Below are positions 1 through 11,460 of a DNA stretch of 64,000 bases, in pieces. The DNA lies in contig JAAVTG010000531.1 in the NCBI GenBank assembly GCA_011947345.1, positions 744,001 to 808,000 of the forward strand, in the 5' to 3' direction. The stretch's first letter is position 1. Each line of letters begins with the position of its first letter. The notes under the pieces are model-generated. The model saw only the letters and a list, made by a program, of their open reading frames with translations, made no database searches and was not told the origin of the DNA. The translations under genes were made by a program, and so were the position numbers. The stretch is from Phytophthora quininea. Taxonomy: Eukaryota > Oomycota > Peronosporomycetes > Peronosporales > Peronosporaceae.

Positions 1-401
1 TCGCGCATCTTGGTCAACACCATCGACGAGATCTCCTCGGGCTGGAACGTTTTCTTCTCGCCCTTGAATTGGACGGCTACGAGAGGCTTGTTCTCCGGTC
101 CGCGCACGACCTTGAACGGCCAGTGCTTCATGTCGTCTTGCACTTCTGGGTCCGAGAACTTGCGTCCGATCAGGCGCTTAGCGTCGAACACCGTGTTGTG
201 TGCGTTCATGGCGACTTGGTTCTTGGCGGCGTCGCCGATCAGACGCTCCGTGTCCGTGAAGGCCACGTACGACGGCGTCGTGCGGTTGCCCTGGTCGTTG
301 GCGATGATCTCCACGCGGTCGTTCTGCCACACGCCCACGCACGAGTACGTCGTGCCCAGGTCGATACCCACCGTTTGTCCCGAGACAGTTGAATTCGACA
401 T
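1..401 (-). CDS. HSP70 chaperone, N-terminal part (runs off the window)
   Basis: The complement of 1-401 encodes the first ~133 residues of a cytosolic-type HSP70. After a short MSNSTVSGQ leader comes the HSP70 signature [14 protein letters not shown], then [14 protein letters not shown], the [14 protein letters not shown] segment and [14 protein letters not shown]. This is the start of the actin-like ATPase domain that binds ATP and drives chaperone cycling. The ATG at 399-401 (minus strand) is chosen because the HSP70 signature follows at the usual distance. There is no signal peptide, so a cytosolic or nuclear HSC70 is likely. The gene continues beyond position 1, so its C-terminus (EEVD or not) cannot be read. 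It is divergently arranged with the kinase gene starting at 643. Confidence 0.95.
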   Translation of the reverse strand, partial: MSNSTVSGQTVGIDLGTTYSCVGVWQNDRVEIIANDQGNRTTPSYVAFTDTERLIGDAAKNQVAMNAHNTVFDAKRLIGRKFSDPEVQDDMKHWPFKVVRGPENKPLVAVQFKGEKKTFQPEEISSMVLTKMR

Positions 402-642
402 CGTCAAGCTCCAACAAGTTCTTGTCTCTTCGTCCTGCTTGTTCAGAGCGCTGCGAATTCAAGAATGACGAAGGCTTCGACCCCACATCGGAGCGCAAAG
501 TCTCATGAGATACTTGCAGCTTCGAGAACGCTCCTTTCCCAGCTCCCAATGAATTCAAGTGCCTTTGGAAAAGTCTGCCAAGTGTGACGACGGTTTGGTT
601 TGGATCTACGACGCGACCCGTCCCAACGCACTCGCCGCTACA
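402..642. promoter_or_regulatory. Divergent promoter of HSP70 and the kinase gene, with heat-shock-element-like sites
   Basis: The 241 bp between the two divergent starts contain two inverted nTTCnnGAAn units, at 458-465 (TTCAAGAA) and 521-528 (TTCGAGAA). This is the building block of heat-shock elements. A third GAA follows the first unit at 470-472, but not in perfect 5-bp phasing. HSF control of HSP70 is general eukaryotic knowledge; use of these sites here is inference. Confidence 0.4.
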
Positions 643-3600
643 ATGTCCAAGCCTCGTCGAGCGTCGTACGCCGTCACCAGCGCAGAGCTTCCGGTACTCA
701 AGACATTAGGGCTCGAGGAAGTTGATCCGGAAGATGTCTTTGAATTACAGCGGAAAGAAGGTGCTGGCGCTTTCGGCCGCGTATTTCGAGCTTGCTACAA
801 GAGCGATCGCAACCGTCTCGCTGCTCTCAAAGTCATCCCCGTAGCTCTTGAGGCAGGTGAACGTGGCGAAGACATCGAGAGTGTGCGACGTGAAATTCAA
901 TTCCTGCGCGAATGCGACCACCCCAACGTCGTTGCCTTCCACGGAGCCTACTACAAGGACGGAGCTCTTTGGGTTGCAATGGAGCACTGTGCGGGGGCTC
1001 CGTCGGCGACATTCGGCGCGTTCGTCCATTAAGTGAGCGGGAGATCTCTATCATCATGCGAGGTGCACTTCGAGGCCTCGCATATCTACATTCACGTCGT
1101 AAAATCCACCGCGACGTCAAAGGTGGCAACATCCTACTCACGGCTTCTGGCCAAGTCAAAATCGCCGACTTTGGGGTGTCAGCTCAGCTCCGAGATACAT
1201 TGTCGCGACGAGGGTCTTTTGTCGGCACCCCGTATTGGATGAGTCCCGAGCTCATTCAAGACAGTGACTACGACTTCAAAGCCGACATTTGGTCGCTCGG
1301 GATCACTGCAATCGAGTTGGCTGACCAGAAGCCGCCACTGTTTGACGAGCACCCGATGCGCGTCCTCATTCAAATTCCTCGTAATCCGCCACCACAAGTA
1401 GCGCACCCCGAGAAATGGTCGGCAGCCTTCTTGGATTTCTTGCGCTTTTGTCTGAAGAAAGACCCAGCAGAACGACCAACGGCCTTGGAGTGTATGCAGC
1501 ATGAATTCATTCGACGCGATGCTCACATTGAGCGTGTGTTTGCTAGTGGTGAAGAGGATGAAGCTCTTGCAAGCTCAAGCGAAACAAAACCTGCTGAAGT
1601 CGTCAAGAATGCAGCTGAACCGACTGCACCGGCACCAACAGTTGAGCAGGAGATCGAGGAAGAAATCGCTGAAGAGATCGGGAGGCAGTCGATCCAGGAA
1701 ACCATGCTCTGAGTGAAGCTTCGGGTTCTTCCAAGAGCGACGACGAGGTCGAGGCTTCAACAGGATTACTTGGCGAGACTTTTGAATTTCGCGACACTCC
1801 TGCAAAGGTTTCAGTCGCGATCGCTTCTTCGGGATCCGTTGCCCAACTGAATTCGTCCACTGCTGATGCTTTGATGGACCTCTCCGCGGACGAGTCATTT
1901 GTTCTAGATAAGAACTCGGCAGCTCACAAGAATGAAAAGCCCACTGGAACCCTGCAGCTGCAATTGCCATCGACTACGACGAGTCTTCGGCAACCTCCTA
2001 CAGAGTTCAAGCTTCTTCCAGCTTCCGCAAAGTCTCCAGTTATCCGAGGGAGTGCCACTAAAGACTCTACAACACGATTTACTCAAGCGAACGACGGACG
2101 CAGCACTAGCAGCGGGGCATTAGCTACCATATCCGTCACTCCGGACTCACTAGCGAAGAAACCGAGGACGCCTTCCTCGCCTTTGATATCTCGACAAAGT
2201 TCTCAATCCTCGCTGCCGCCAACGTCGTCCATTCGATCGCCGTGGGCATCCGCGTCGACAACTCAGGACGACCCTCTTGCAAGTATCGACACCGTCACAA
2301 ATGCTCGCGTGAATCGGTTGCTCTCGTCGTTTTCAACGTCGACCTCGTCGCCAAGCCTGGCAGCAGCCATGCGTGCGTATAACGACCAATACGCCGCGGA
2401 TTCTCCTAACCGAAATGCAACACGACAGAGTTTCAACTGGCGAGCAGTGGAAGCTGCCTTGCCATCGGCCTCAAAGTCCTCTATGCGCGACGATGTAAAT
2501 TCGAGTCGCTCTAGCGGACGAATTTTTGTCGGAGACCCCTTTCGAGCTTCACACGATGTGTGTGTGAAGTACAACTCGATCCAAGCACAATACGAAGGCG
2601 CGCCACAATCGGCCGAGTGGGCAGCGCTTCACCAGCAGTTTGGGATTCCTCTGTCACACATGCGGTGTCGGGAGACGTCGGGAGCTGCAGGAGACGATCA
2701 AGTACCGGCACTAGTGCGTATGATGCGTCGCGAACTGGTTCGTAATGGTGGATTGCGCTGCAAGTACATCTACCGTGTTTCTCCAGTACAGGAAGAAGTG
2801 CAGCGCGCGAAAGCTGCCATCAATCGTGGATCGTTTGAGCCAGCCCAGCAGTCGGATCCACATGTCTACGCGAGTCTTCTTAAGCTTTGGCTGCGCGAGC
2901 TGCCCGAACTTCTACTAGATAAACTGTCGGTGGAAGACTTGTCGGCTATCGCGAAGTTGGCGAGTTCATCGCGGTCTACTGACGATGATGACACGGCCAA
3001 TCTCGTCACGCCCGCGAATATTGATGCGGTCGATAAACAAATTGTGTCGACGCTGGGAAAGCTTGGTCCTCGCGAGAATGCTCTTTTCCACTGGCTGCTT
3101 GAGCACATGCTGGAGGTGAATGCTCATCGAACTTCAAACCAAATGACCACACAAGCGTTGGCGACTGTGATGGCCCCAAACCTTTTTCTTGTATGGGAGC
3201 AGCTCGAGCTTCACAAGATAACGCTGTAAACCTCATGCGCGATGTCGTAGCATTTCTACGAGTATTATTGTCGTGGCGACGTGCAAGCCTCGGGAGTTCG
3301 CCAGCTGCAGCAACTTTCCTTCTTGAACAGGAGGAGAGAAACATCGCGTCCGTCTTCCCAGCAAGCTCCGAGCCACAAACGGGAACAAACAAAGTATCAG
3401 CGATGCAGGAACGAGTTCGCCAGTCACTTGGCAAACTGGGAAAACACGGCGAAGAAGTTCCTGAGGTCGATCAAGGCTCGTTCGAAGCAGCTTCACTAGA
3501 GACTCTGCTTCGAAAGCGCATTGACCGACTTTGGACCGACCTCGAAACGAGTGAGATGACCACGGTCGAGACAAAGCGCCAGGAGCATGTGATACGTCGC

Positions 3601-4263
3601 ATCTTTGGCGATTTCCAGCTCTCCGTTCTTCAATTAGTCGTTCAGTACTCGAAGCGAAGCGAAGAGCGGGCGTGGGCAAGCGGCTTGATCAATGACCTGA
3701 AGACGTCCCAACCAACTACGACGATGCCAAACTCACTTGGAAAGCTACGAGGGTGGATTGGGGCAGCACTGAAATTTGACGACTTCTGCCAGTTACTTGA
3801 TCGTGAACAGACCACGCAGGACAAGCTGGACCGCCTGCACTCTCGGTTCGGTGCTCCACCCAAAGGGAATGACCTGTATAAAAGCAATCAGCACGCTCCG
3901 ATGATGACGAGTCAAGGTATTTTTCATCAGTTAGCTCGAATTCATCGCGAGCAACGCGAGAATGCTGCTATCGGAGACAATGAAAGAGACGTTGAGTCCA
4001 ATCAAAGGGAAGACAGTCGTGCTACCAATGCCGAAGGCCTACAACTCGACGGAGCTGTGCGGCTAGCCTCATTCACACGCATGCCTTCAAGATCACACCA
4101 CCAAATTGCAAAATTGGGAGAACGCCAACCAGCGATCGGGAACTTATTGGCACTTGTTGGCAATAGTATTCAAAATCCTGCCCAACCCGAGGTGTTGAAC
4201 CTCGGTTGGCTTCAGCAGCAAGTGGTCGCAGCTCAATTGTCCGCAATGCTGCATCAAAAGTAG
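643..4263 (+). CDS. STE20/GCK-type protein kinase fused to CRIB-like and RhoGAP domains (three 1-base frame breaks)
   Basis: Read through three single-base deletions, this encodes ~1207 aa. The kinase domain (about residues 35-300) has the glycine loop GAGAFGRV, Lys in AALKVI, HRDVKGGN, DFG and the STE20-like GTPYWMSPE. The linker is Ser/Thr-rich. A CRIB-like segment (VGDPFRASHDVCVKYN, ~residue 628) is followed by a RhoGAP domain (~665-875) with the arginine finger in IYRVSP, the WLRELPELLL helix and the TTQALATVMAPNL box. The C-terminal ~330 residues are helical with no known domain. Frame changes fall in the G5 run 993-997, near 1690-1715, and in the T5 run 3183-3187; each is -1 and each sits inside conserved or continuous coding sequence. 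The protein is predicted to bind active Rac/Cdc42-like GTPases, stimulate their GTP hydrolysis and phosphorylate Ser/Thr targets. ATG 643 is the first ATG in frame before the kinase domain. Confidence 0.82.
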
Positions 4264-4503
4264 CGGTGATGATTATCTCTACACTACCGAGTTGTAATTA
4301 CAGGCAGACGTACCCAGGACTGTCGAAGAGGTCTTTTGGAAAACAGCACCACGTCGCGGGAAGTCTACAGATAACGAACAGCTCGCGAGATTGAGATTCA
4401 CACCAGCACAGCAGCACACGTAGGGACGTAAATGAAAGTGCACGCAGTTTGTCCAAATCCACATATTCACACCGAGTACGAATGCAAGTCCATGTCAGGC
4501 GGC

Positions 4504-7500
4504 TTACTTGCGAGTATTCTTCGTGCCAAAGAGGCTCTTCCTCGGAGCGTGGACAAATGTGGCACCCCACACCTTCGACGAACTTTTGCCGTCTTTCATC
4601 TTCGCCAATACGGCGGACACTGTATCCGACGACAAATGCGCGTACTTGCGGGTGTCGCTACAGCAATGACAAGTCCACAGTCGATAGATATCAGCATTGA
4701 ATGGCAACAACGTCAGATATTGAAGTACGCACCGTTGCTGTGGATCCAGGAATGCCTCCACTGCCCCTGAAACAAAAAGATCGACAAGATGTGTGATCGG
4801 AACGAAGCAGTCCTTCAGCTGAGCTATTGGAACAGAATCGATAAAGTCAAGCAGCACGTCTAGGTTGCGCTTGAAGCTGGCAACCCCTCCATGTTCAGCT
4901 TTTTGACCGTCGGTCCGCTGAAGATCTGTTCCAGCGACTTGGCGAGATAGCTGCAGGATGCAAAGTGGACAGCCTCCTGAACGGCAGGAGGTAACTGTCC
5001 AAGTTGTGCAAATGTGACCTTCAGGTAGTTGATAAGGTCCCACATCGAAGGATCAGGCTGTGTCAAGACTGCACTCGGAGTCCAATTGAGGTAGTAGAAG
5101 CTTGAAAGCAACTCGTCGATCTTTTGAGCTAAGATGAGAAGGAAAATGGTAAGATCTACTGTATAACTTCGGTAAAAAAATATTCTCAACGTACCATCAA
5201 TTCGCAGACCATGTCTTGTGCTCGTGTCATGGTGCTTTCAAACTTTTCTTTGCTGCTGCCTTGCTGAGGAGGAGGCGACTAGAGCAAGGTTTCACCAACT
5301 GCGTGTTAGCACCACGGAGGGTATTGCTGACACTGTATCCATAAGTGCGCGCTTCCCAAGCGGTAGTTTGGACTTTGACGAGTTCCTCGAATCGATCGCA
5401 GGCACAAGCCAGAAACGACGCGTTGGTGCCCATCATAACAGCCTACATAGGAAGCAGCAGCATTAGCGATGGATATAGAGCGTTGTTATCACAGGTAAAC
5501 AAACCGTCGAAACTTGGAGGTCAGTGTGCTGATCAATCATTTCGTTCAGGATCTCGTTCAAGAAGCCCATTGCCTCGATTGTGTCGTTTCGCACCCATTC
5601 TCCCCAGTCATCGATGTTCAAGTAGCTGCTCACCAAACAATAAAGCAAGAAGAGTCATGTTAGTTAAGTCGTCACCGCTAAGACACCATGGACGTTGTAC
5701 CGTTCGTAGTCAAACATCATTTGCACGAGAGAATCGAGGTTCTTACAGCTCTTCAGCACAACCTGATTCAGCCCAAGGCATTCGAACAACTCAGCAAAAG
5801 CACATGACAGCAAGAAAACATAGGATCGTACGTCTGTAAACGGCATCACCACGGTATTTGCCAAGAAATCGACGTTCTTGAGCATGCGAGTTTGTTCATT
5901 CTCCAGGCCACAGCATTGAAGGGTCTGTAACGATTAATCCAGCTTGAGTCATCAATGAGATCATCACTTCACGTATAGCATTTATACTATACATCCGCAA
6001 GGTTTTCTGGAGTGACTTGAACGCGTTCAAACGTGTCGCTCGCCATGAATTGCCGGAGTTGTCTGTCACAGAAAACGCAAAAGTTAGATCGGTCAGTTTC
6101 GGCTTTTACCCACGCTTGCACGTACTTCTTCGTGTCCGCCATAATAGAACTTCGGAAATGCGCGCCCAGTCGACGAAATGTGTCGAACATTAGCGTTGAG
6201 TTGTATTCGTGAACCTCGTCGCTCAGAGTTCGAGCACATACAATCGCTCGGAGTTTGATATCGAGAATTGTGGTTGGCTCGCTGATGCTCAGCACTGAAG
6301 TTGAAATGATCCCACACAAACTCTGTACGACAAGGTGGAATATCCCGTTGATCTCCTTTTTCGACAGCAACGCTGCGTCGGAGTACCGCCAGAGCAAATG
6401 TTCTAGGCAAAAGGCCCCAGTGAACTTTTGAAGAGCTCGTCATGCTGGGCGACAAACTTGTCTGGCGTAATCGTCGTCACTGTTCCCTTTAGAAATGCCG
6501 TCAACTGCAGTTGGGGCTACATGAAGAAAGAACGCGTATTGTTAACTTTTCAGCCAGCACAGCAAAGTGTTTTACTTGCTACGCACCAAGCGGTTCGCGT
6601 TGTAAAATGCTGCGAGTTCTGGGACCTGACTCATGACTCGGAACACATGCAAAATTCGCAGCATCGGCGATAGATGCGTCAGAGCGTCTTTCATGTAGTT
6701 GGCGTGAATGTTGTTTCGTTCACGGAGGGTGTCGGCATCCGAGTTGAACACTCTGATCGACGGGAGCTTGAAGGCGTCCTCCCCTATGAGCGAGTTGGAT
6801 CTTCCCGAGTGCGATGGGCTTTGCAGGAAACCTCGCGGCGATGTTGGAACACTTTCACCAGCACCACTGACACTTGGAGCTGCTGGAGCAGGACCACACT
6901 TCTCCAGTATGTCTTGCTCGTAGTACTGCTCGTTGATTTGGTTTTCCAAACGATGAATCGCAGACTCTCCGACGGACTGTCACCAAGCAACATGTCAACT
7001 GATCTACTACTCAAATTGAAAGCAACAGACAGCAATTTCCCACCAAAGACGCTGCTCTGATCTCTTCCAACCACATCGACGCTGTACGTTTCGCCTCTTC
7101 CTTGATCGTTCTCATTGCCACATGCATCCAATCGCTCATCCGCTGTGGGAACAGTCGACCCTAGTCCGAATTCAAAGCAGAGATTCCTCCATCAACAACA
7201 CAGTAAAAACAAAAAAGCTTTTTGCGTTCCATTTCTCACCCGAAAGGCGGCGATTTCTACCCGCAGCTCTTCGAGAATTTTTAGTGCGTGAAACAGCTTC
7301 CCCTGCTGGATGTACCCTTCGATTGAGGATGCCAGCTCCACCTGCAATCATAAACCTTTTAGTCTGCATGAATAACACTACTTTCCCCACTACTTCCTCA
7401 CAATGCGTTGACATTGCTGCAATTTATCGATGGAGTCGTCAATATGCTTTTGAACCACGTAGCACGTCTCCAACGAGTCGTGAAGCGACAAAACTCCAGA

Positions 7501-7953
7501 CGTAGCACTCGCTAACTCGTTCTGGAAACGATCGATATCGTGCTGAATAATGTCATAAACAAACAGAACATATAAGTAAAGCAAAACATTATCCTAAAAC
7601 TATTTTACCTGTAACTTGGATACGTCCGCTTTCATGCGCACAATTTCCTCAATGGAATCCACAAATTCCTGGTAGTTGGAGCTGCACACATCGCGGATCT
7701 CGTTCTCTTTGGTCGAGGCATACTCCTGTAGACTTGCTGCAGAGTAATACATGTTATGCCAACATAAAGTGATACTCGAAGTAGTTGTGACTGTGATTGC
7801 AGTCAGACCTGCGAAGTTGTTGCCCCACTGCTTCTCAATAGCCACCTGGATGCCCGACGCCAGGCGCGCTCTGGACTGCGCAATGTTCTCCACCAGCACG
7901 ACCCACTCGTTCTTGCTCTGCCAGCCGCGGGTGGACGCTCTGGGCGTCGCCAT
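4504..7953 (-). CDS. SEC15: Exocyst complex subunit SEC15 (11 exons)
   Basis: Exons on the minus strand: 7953-7809, 7736-7609, 7542-7402, 7341-7240, 7142-7044, 6976-6587, 6516-5993, 5924-5701, 5625-5514, 5442-5191, 5128-4504. The ten introns are 60-97 bp and GT-AG. The product is ~914 aa. Family-like features are an N-terminal coiled region, the SVGESAIHRLENQ helix, LSPMLRILHVFRVMSQVPELAAFYNANR (Sec15 RILH/YY..NR region), AQ/PQKIDELL followed by NWTP, and the C-terminal helical segment SMWDLINYLKVTFAQL..LP. Sec15 is the Rab-GTP effector of the exocyst and tethers secretory vesicles to the plasma membrane. Three exons need one extra base to stay in frame: C4 run 6415-6418, the stretch 5245-5290, and C4 run 4884-4887. 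Adding them makes all exon phases consistent, which argues for sequence errors. The gene converges on the kinase gene, with 240 bp between stops. Confidence 0.88.
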
Positions 7954-8236
7954 ACTTGTGCGCCTGCTGAAGATCCAACTTGGAAATTGTACAAATATTA
8001 TTGTTTTATTATAAAATTTAACTTTAGAAAAGTTGGTCGACAGCCGACTTGCTCGCCATCACCAGGCAGTATGCGACGTCTTGTGGGCTTCGCCATGTGA
8101 ACGAGCTCGCAGCCACGAACCAATCAATAAAAACGCGCTGCCGGAACTGCTCATGCAAAATTGCGCAAGGATAACTCGTGTCCTCGGAGTTTGTGGCGTG
8201 CTAGGGAACCATCTTTTGTTTTGCGAGTTGCGCAAG

Positions 8237-8508
8237 ATGGAAGATACACCACAATTTGAGGCTCTCTGGCCGCTTCAGCTCAAGTGCAACCTCAAGTCGT
8301 GTGTGGCGATGCAGCCTCCCGAATCCTGGCATTGCCGAACGACAGTCCAAGTGAGTCAGTGCGACTTTCCCAGCCCATTTTCGCAGATACTTTCCAAGTG
8401 TTTTGTGAGGAAAACGAGGCTGGCAAACGCTACTCACACTACCAGGTGGCGGGGCCTGTCAACGCGACCGTGAGCGAACTTCGAGCGGGGATCGTTTCTC
8501 AAAAGTAA
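8237..8508 (+). CDS. Small hypothetical gene, possibly a first exon
   Basis: ATG at 8237 opens a frame (MEDTPQFEALWP...) that continues, after one missing base near 8265-8285, into an 80-codon frame ending ...SELRAGIVSQK, stop 8506-8508. Codon choice in the second part is GC3-rich like neighbouring genes, and the frame break has the same -1 direction as in established genes of this window. A GC-rich stretch at ~8800-9005 (frame with ...HSPWHHSAKLEHIKPQFQVRW) could be a second exon, but I could not find a splice pair that keeps phase. There is no recognisable domain. The gene is divergent from SEC15 (283 bp). Existence is plausible; function is unknown. Confidence 0.3.
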
Positions 8509-9205
8509 TGATAAACTAAGCGACAGATACGTATCATTGGCTGAGTTCAGATACTATAAGTTTCCGAAACTGTTCGATTCCTAGCGAGATGAAAGGTATA
8601 ATTGGACAGGGATTCGTGAAACCAAGCACGGTATTCCCCCAGGAGCTATATCTTCAGTGAGCGATGGTTCTTAAGAGTGTCGCATTTGTGCGGGGTCTTG
8701 GTACAGCGACCGCCAAAAGTGTAGGCAGTTGAGAGTGCCATCGGACAGCTCGCCCTCAGGAAAACTCGCTTTCGAGAATAAAAATCATCGCTAGCGACAG
8801 GTGAATCATTTCGTGATGCGAAAGCCGCGACTAGCACCACATCAAGAGCAACACTTGGACACGTGGCACTCCACTCGCCGTGGCACCACTCGGCTAAACT
8901 CGAGCACATCAAACCGCAGTTCCAAGTGCGTTGGATATCGGACACCAAGATTCACCGTCCTGCTCTGTTACCTGTTCGTCCACAATGTCGGCTGGCCCAG
9001 TGTGACTAAGTTACGCCACCGACCACTTCTTCTCTGCTCGCACTGCAAACTTGGACTCGCATCTCGCCTGAACACCAACAGCACTCATCTCTGAATTTGG
9101 CGCCGGCCGTTTTCAGCCTGCGGGACGTCGCAATTGTCCCGTCCCTTTTAGCCGATTGGGGGCCACCGTTCGGCGTGTGATCGTGTTTGGGGTCCGCCCC
9201 TGACC
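8509..9205. other. Intergenic, possible unassigned exon
   Basis: Apart from the coding-like stretch at about 8800-9005 mentioned with the upstream hypothetical gene, I see no gene or repeat here. Base composition is mixed. Confidence 0.4.
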
Positions 9206-9319
9206 GCCGACAGCCGGTGCTCTAGCCGGAAGCCATGCGATAGTTGGCTCACTTGTGAATTTGCTTTGCGCCGACACAAGTCACTCCAGCCTCACCAAGT
9301 TCGCTCGAAAATCGTCAAC
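9206..9319 (+). promoter_or_regulatory. Upstream region and initiator of CxxC-PX gene 1, shared with gene 2
   Basis: Sequence from about 9206 to 9290 resembles 12559-12627 upstream of gene 2: both have CCGCCGACAGCC, then GGCTCACTTGT, then an oomycete-type initiator (TCACTCC at 9281-9287; TCACTCA at 12618-12624). These lie 33 and 38 bp before the respective ATGs. The initiator consensus YCAYTYY is established for Phytophthora promoters; assignment here is inference. Confidence 0.4.
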
Positions 9320-9892
9320 ATGTCTGCTGCTTCCGTTGCTACGATGCACTTGACGCCGCTGTCGCCGGTGACAGTCATCCCAACTCGATCGTCGAAGGCG
9401 TCGGCCCCGTTGTCGTCTCTGGAGAAAATCAACCGCGTCGAGATCAACCGCACCAAGCTGCGCGGTGGGATCGTGTACTACGTCCTGGATGTCTATCTGA
9501 AGCACAGCACGTCCCGCATCCCGACCAACAAGACCACCTCAAAGGCAGGCGATCGCCCCGACTACCAATTGGAACGTCGATTCAACGACTTTGCCAACCT
9601 CCGGTACCAGGTCTGGGCCTACGCTCAACGTCAGCACGAGAGCGGCTGCGTCTGCCAGTACTGCGGCGCGTTCATGAGCTTCATCGTGCACTCGATGTCG
9701 CAGCCTCGACTGTTCATCAAGCTGGCTACGGGCGTTGACACTCGCAAGAAACTCATGACGACGTTCTGCAATTCGTTCCTCGCCATGACTCTGGGCAGCA
9801 AGACGGAGCCTCGACAGCGGAACATTTCGTGTGACGGTTTTCAGGCCATCCCGTACGTCGTCGAGCGCTTCTTCCGGAAAGAAGACGCATAG
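9320..9892 (+). CDS. CxxC-PX family protein 1 (PX-like fold with embedded C-x2-C)
   Basis: Intronless, 190 aa. Layout: a Ser/Thr/Pro-rich N-terminus (LTPLSPVTVIPTRSS), a first beta region (LEKINRVEINRT...GGIVYYVLDVYLKH), a SRIPTN turn (65-70), then ERRFNDFANLRYQVW at 85-99, the PX-type basic/aromatic motif. Cysteines C112 and C115 (VCQYCGAF) follow, then a helix ending QPRLFIKL, a second helix (RKKLMTTFCNSFLAM), C171 in SCDGFQAIP and a C-terminal helix. In ordinary PX domains the RR[FY] arginine contacts the phosphate of PI3P, and the loop after it contains PxxP; here the loop is replaced by C-x2-C. No signal peptide or membrane segment is seen. Likely a cytosolic lipid- or protein-binding protein; molecular role unknown. 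ATG 9320 gives the same length as the paralogues. The PX assignment rests on motif order only. Confidence 0.85.
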   Translation: MSAASVATMHLTPLSPVTVIPTRSSKASAPLSSLEKINRVEINRTKLRGGIVYYVLDVYLKHSTSRIPTNKTTSKAGDRPDYQLERRFNDFANLRYQVWAYAQRQHESGCVCQYCGAFMSFIVHSMSQPRLFIKLATGVDTRKKLMTTFCNSFLAMTLGSKTEPRQRNISCDGFQAIPYVVERFFRKEDA

Positions 9893-10442
9893 GACGCCGC
9901 AATCGACCGAAGATTGCACTGTGCATGAAGTGGCGCAATGACCGAACGGATAGGCATGCCGCCATAGTTTTTATTCATATTTATTAGCTAGAGGAAGGCC
10001 TCGAGTTCGACGGTAGACTCGAAGTCTTCACGTTTTTGAGACATCAATACAGCTACGCATGAAAAGCAATCGGCTTGTTCGTTGCGTCGCATGGGTAGGC
10101 TCCTGATTAAACATCAACTTGACTACGCGGGCAGGTTGCTTGCTCACCATTTGAGCGACTTCACTGGTCGTGCAGGGGGCGGAAGGAAGTGACCGGTAGT
10201 AGCCCCGCAACATCGTCCTGGCGTTAAGCGAAGCAACACCGCTTTCAAAGGAAGGAGCCTCCTCGTTCTGCTGAGACGTTCGCCATTCGGTCGCCATACG
10301 GTGGCAACACCGTTCAAGGCCACAACTTTCCACATCACTATTGTACTGGCCATAAAAGTTGGTACCGCAGAGCGATGTTGCCCCACGCCGGCGTCCGTTA
10401 CTCGGCTAATATTGGCCGTTAGAGGATGTTTAGCGCCGCAAA
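9893..10442. other. Intergenic
   Basis: No gene recognised. It includes the 3' flank of CxxC-PX gene 1, with an AT-rich stretch at ~9968-9995. Confidence 0.4.
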
Positions 10443-10720
10443 ATGATCCTGAAACACTCCTCCATCTACTCCACCATGCATCCTCGTTCCATTCTGAGTG
10501 CCAACATAGCGAGGGGGAAGAAGACCAGCCAAGCCGAGGATGCGATGATTGTGAGTGCCTACAAGTATGCCCTCAAAAGTCGAGAAGGAGAGCCTCGAGG
10601 GGCGGGGCGGACACGGGAACTTGTCCACGAATGCATTGGGACTCCAACAATCACCATTTCGCGCGTGTGGAGCCTGCGAGGCGAGTGAGAAGGCCGAAAG
10701 TGTCGAGGTTGGTGCTCTGC
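10443..10720 (+). mobile_element. Transposase helix-turn-helix fragment
   Basis: The frame from 10443 reads ...EDAMIVSAYKYALKSREGEPRGAGRTRELVHECIG.TITISRVW. The layout (basic tract, helix, turn, TI..RVW) is like the N-terminal HTH of mariner/Tc1-type transposases in this genome, for example the HTH near 28.0 kb. No catalytic DDE part follows; downstream sequence to ~10950 is out of frame. Interpreted as a truncated remnant. Confidence 0.3.
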
Positions 10721-11364
10721 GACTTGCCAATCCTAACTATTATCTACCTCCCGTAATTTATAAGGTCTATTTTGCAGGTACAGGGTGAAGAGGGAAACAG
10801 TAGAATTAACAGTGGAAAGGTGCATACAGGGAAGTGCAAAGGGAAGAGGACAAGTACCTCCGCGCGCTAGAGGATGAAGCCATCGAGTGTGCGGATGCTG
10901 GAGAAGGGGAGATCGCCAGCGACAGTCAAGACGAGGACCTATAAGATTTAATACAAGAGCAGCTCCTCAGATTTGGCGTGATGCAATCATCATTTGGCTG
11001 TTTGGTCGAGTTGACGTCTCAAAACCCTAATTTTACCCTAAATACCAGATGTTTTGGTATCTGGTCTCCTTCTGGGCCAATGAAAGTCTCAAGTTTTGAC
11101 TGATGATCGGTTAGCCCTAATGGAGCCCTTTCCCCAAACTTTTGGCTGGCCGAGAAAGTTTTGGAGCGGCTGTAGCTCAAAAACGACGCAGAATTGGCCA
11201 AATCTGACCTCAAAATCGGAATCTACGCACGCGAATTACCCTTATATCTAACTGTCGAATATGGAAAGTCACCATCTTCTTGGCGAAAAAAACCCTAGAG
11301 TTACGGTACCAACTATTTTGGGCAGTACAATAGAGCAAGAGTGGAGAATAAATCACTTTGTTTT

Positions 11365-11423
11365 AAATAGTTCTTCGCGCTGTCCAGCAGCAAACAACTG
11401 CTGGATAGTGTGAAGAACTATTT
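11365..11423. repeat. Near-perfect 26-bp hairpin with 7-nt loop
   Basis: 11365-11390 and 11398-11423 are inverted copies separated by CAAACAA. As RNA, on the plus strand, all 26 positions pair, three of them as G.U wobbles. It lies in an AT-rich stretch (10950-11460) with no gene. It could be a miniature fold-back element, the ends of a tiny MITE, or a small-RNA precursor. Confidence 0.7.
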
Positions 11424-11460
11424 TCACTGTAAAACAATAATCAGGTTGCGGAGAAGATAC

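Noticed and set aside
993..3187. Programmed frameshifting in the kinase-RhoGAP gene
   Set aside because: Three shifts at unrelated places, no slippery heptamer or pseudoknot needed, and the same -1 pattern occurs in unrelated genes across the window.
5230..5330. A short (~35 bp) intron in SEC15 exon 10
   Set aside because: Too short compared with the other introns (60-97 bp); a single missing base explains both the frame and the phase of the next exon.
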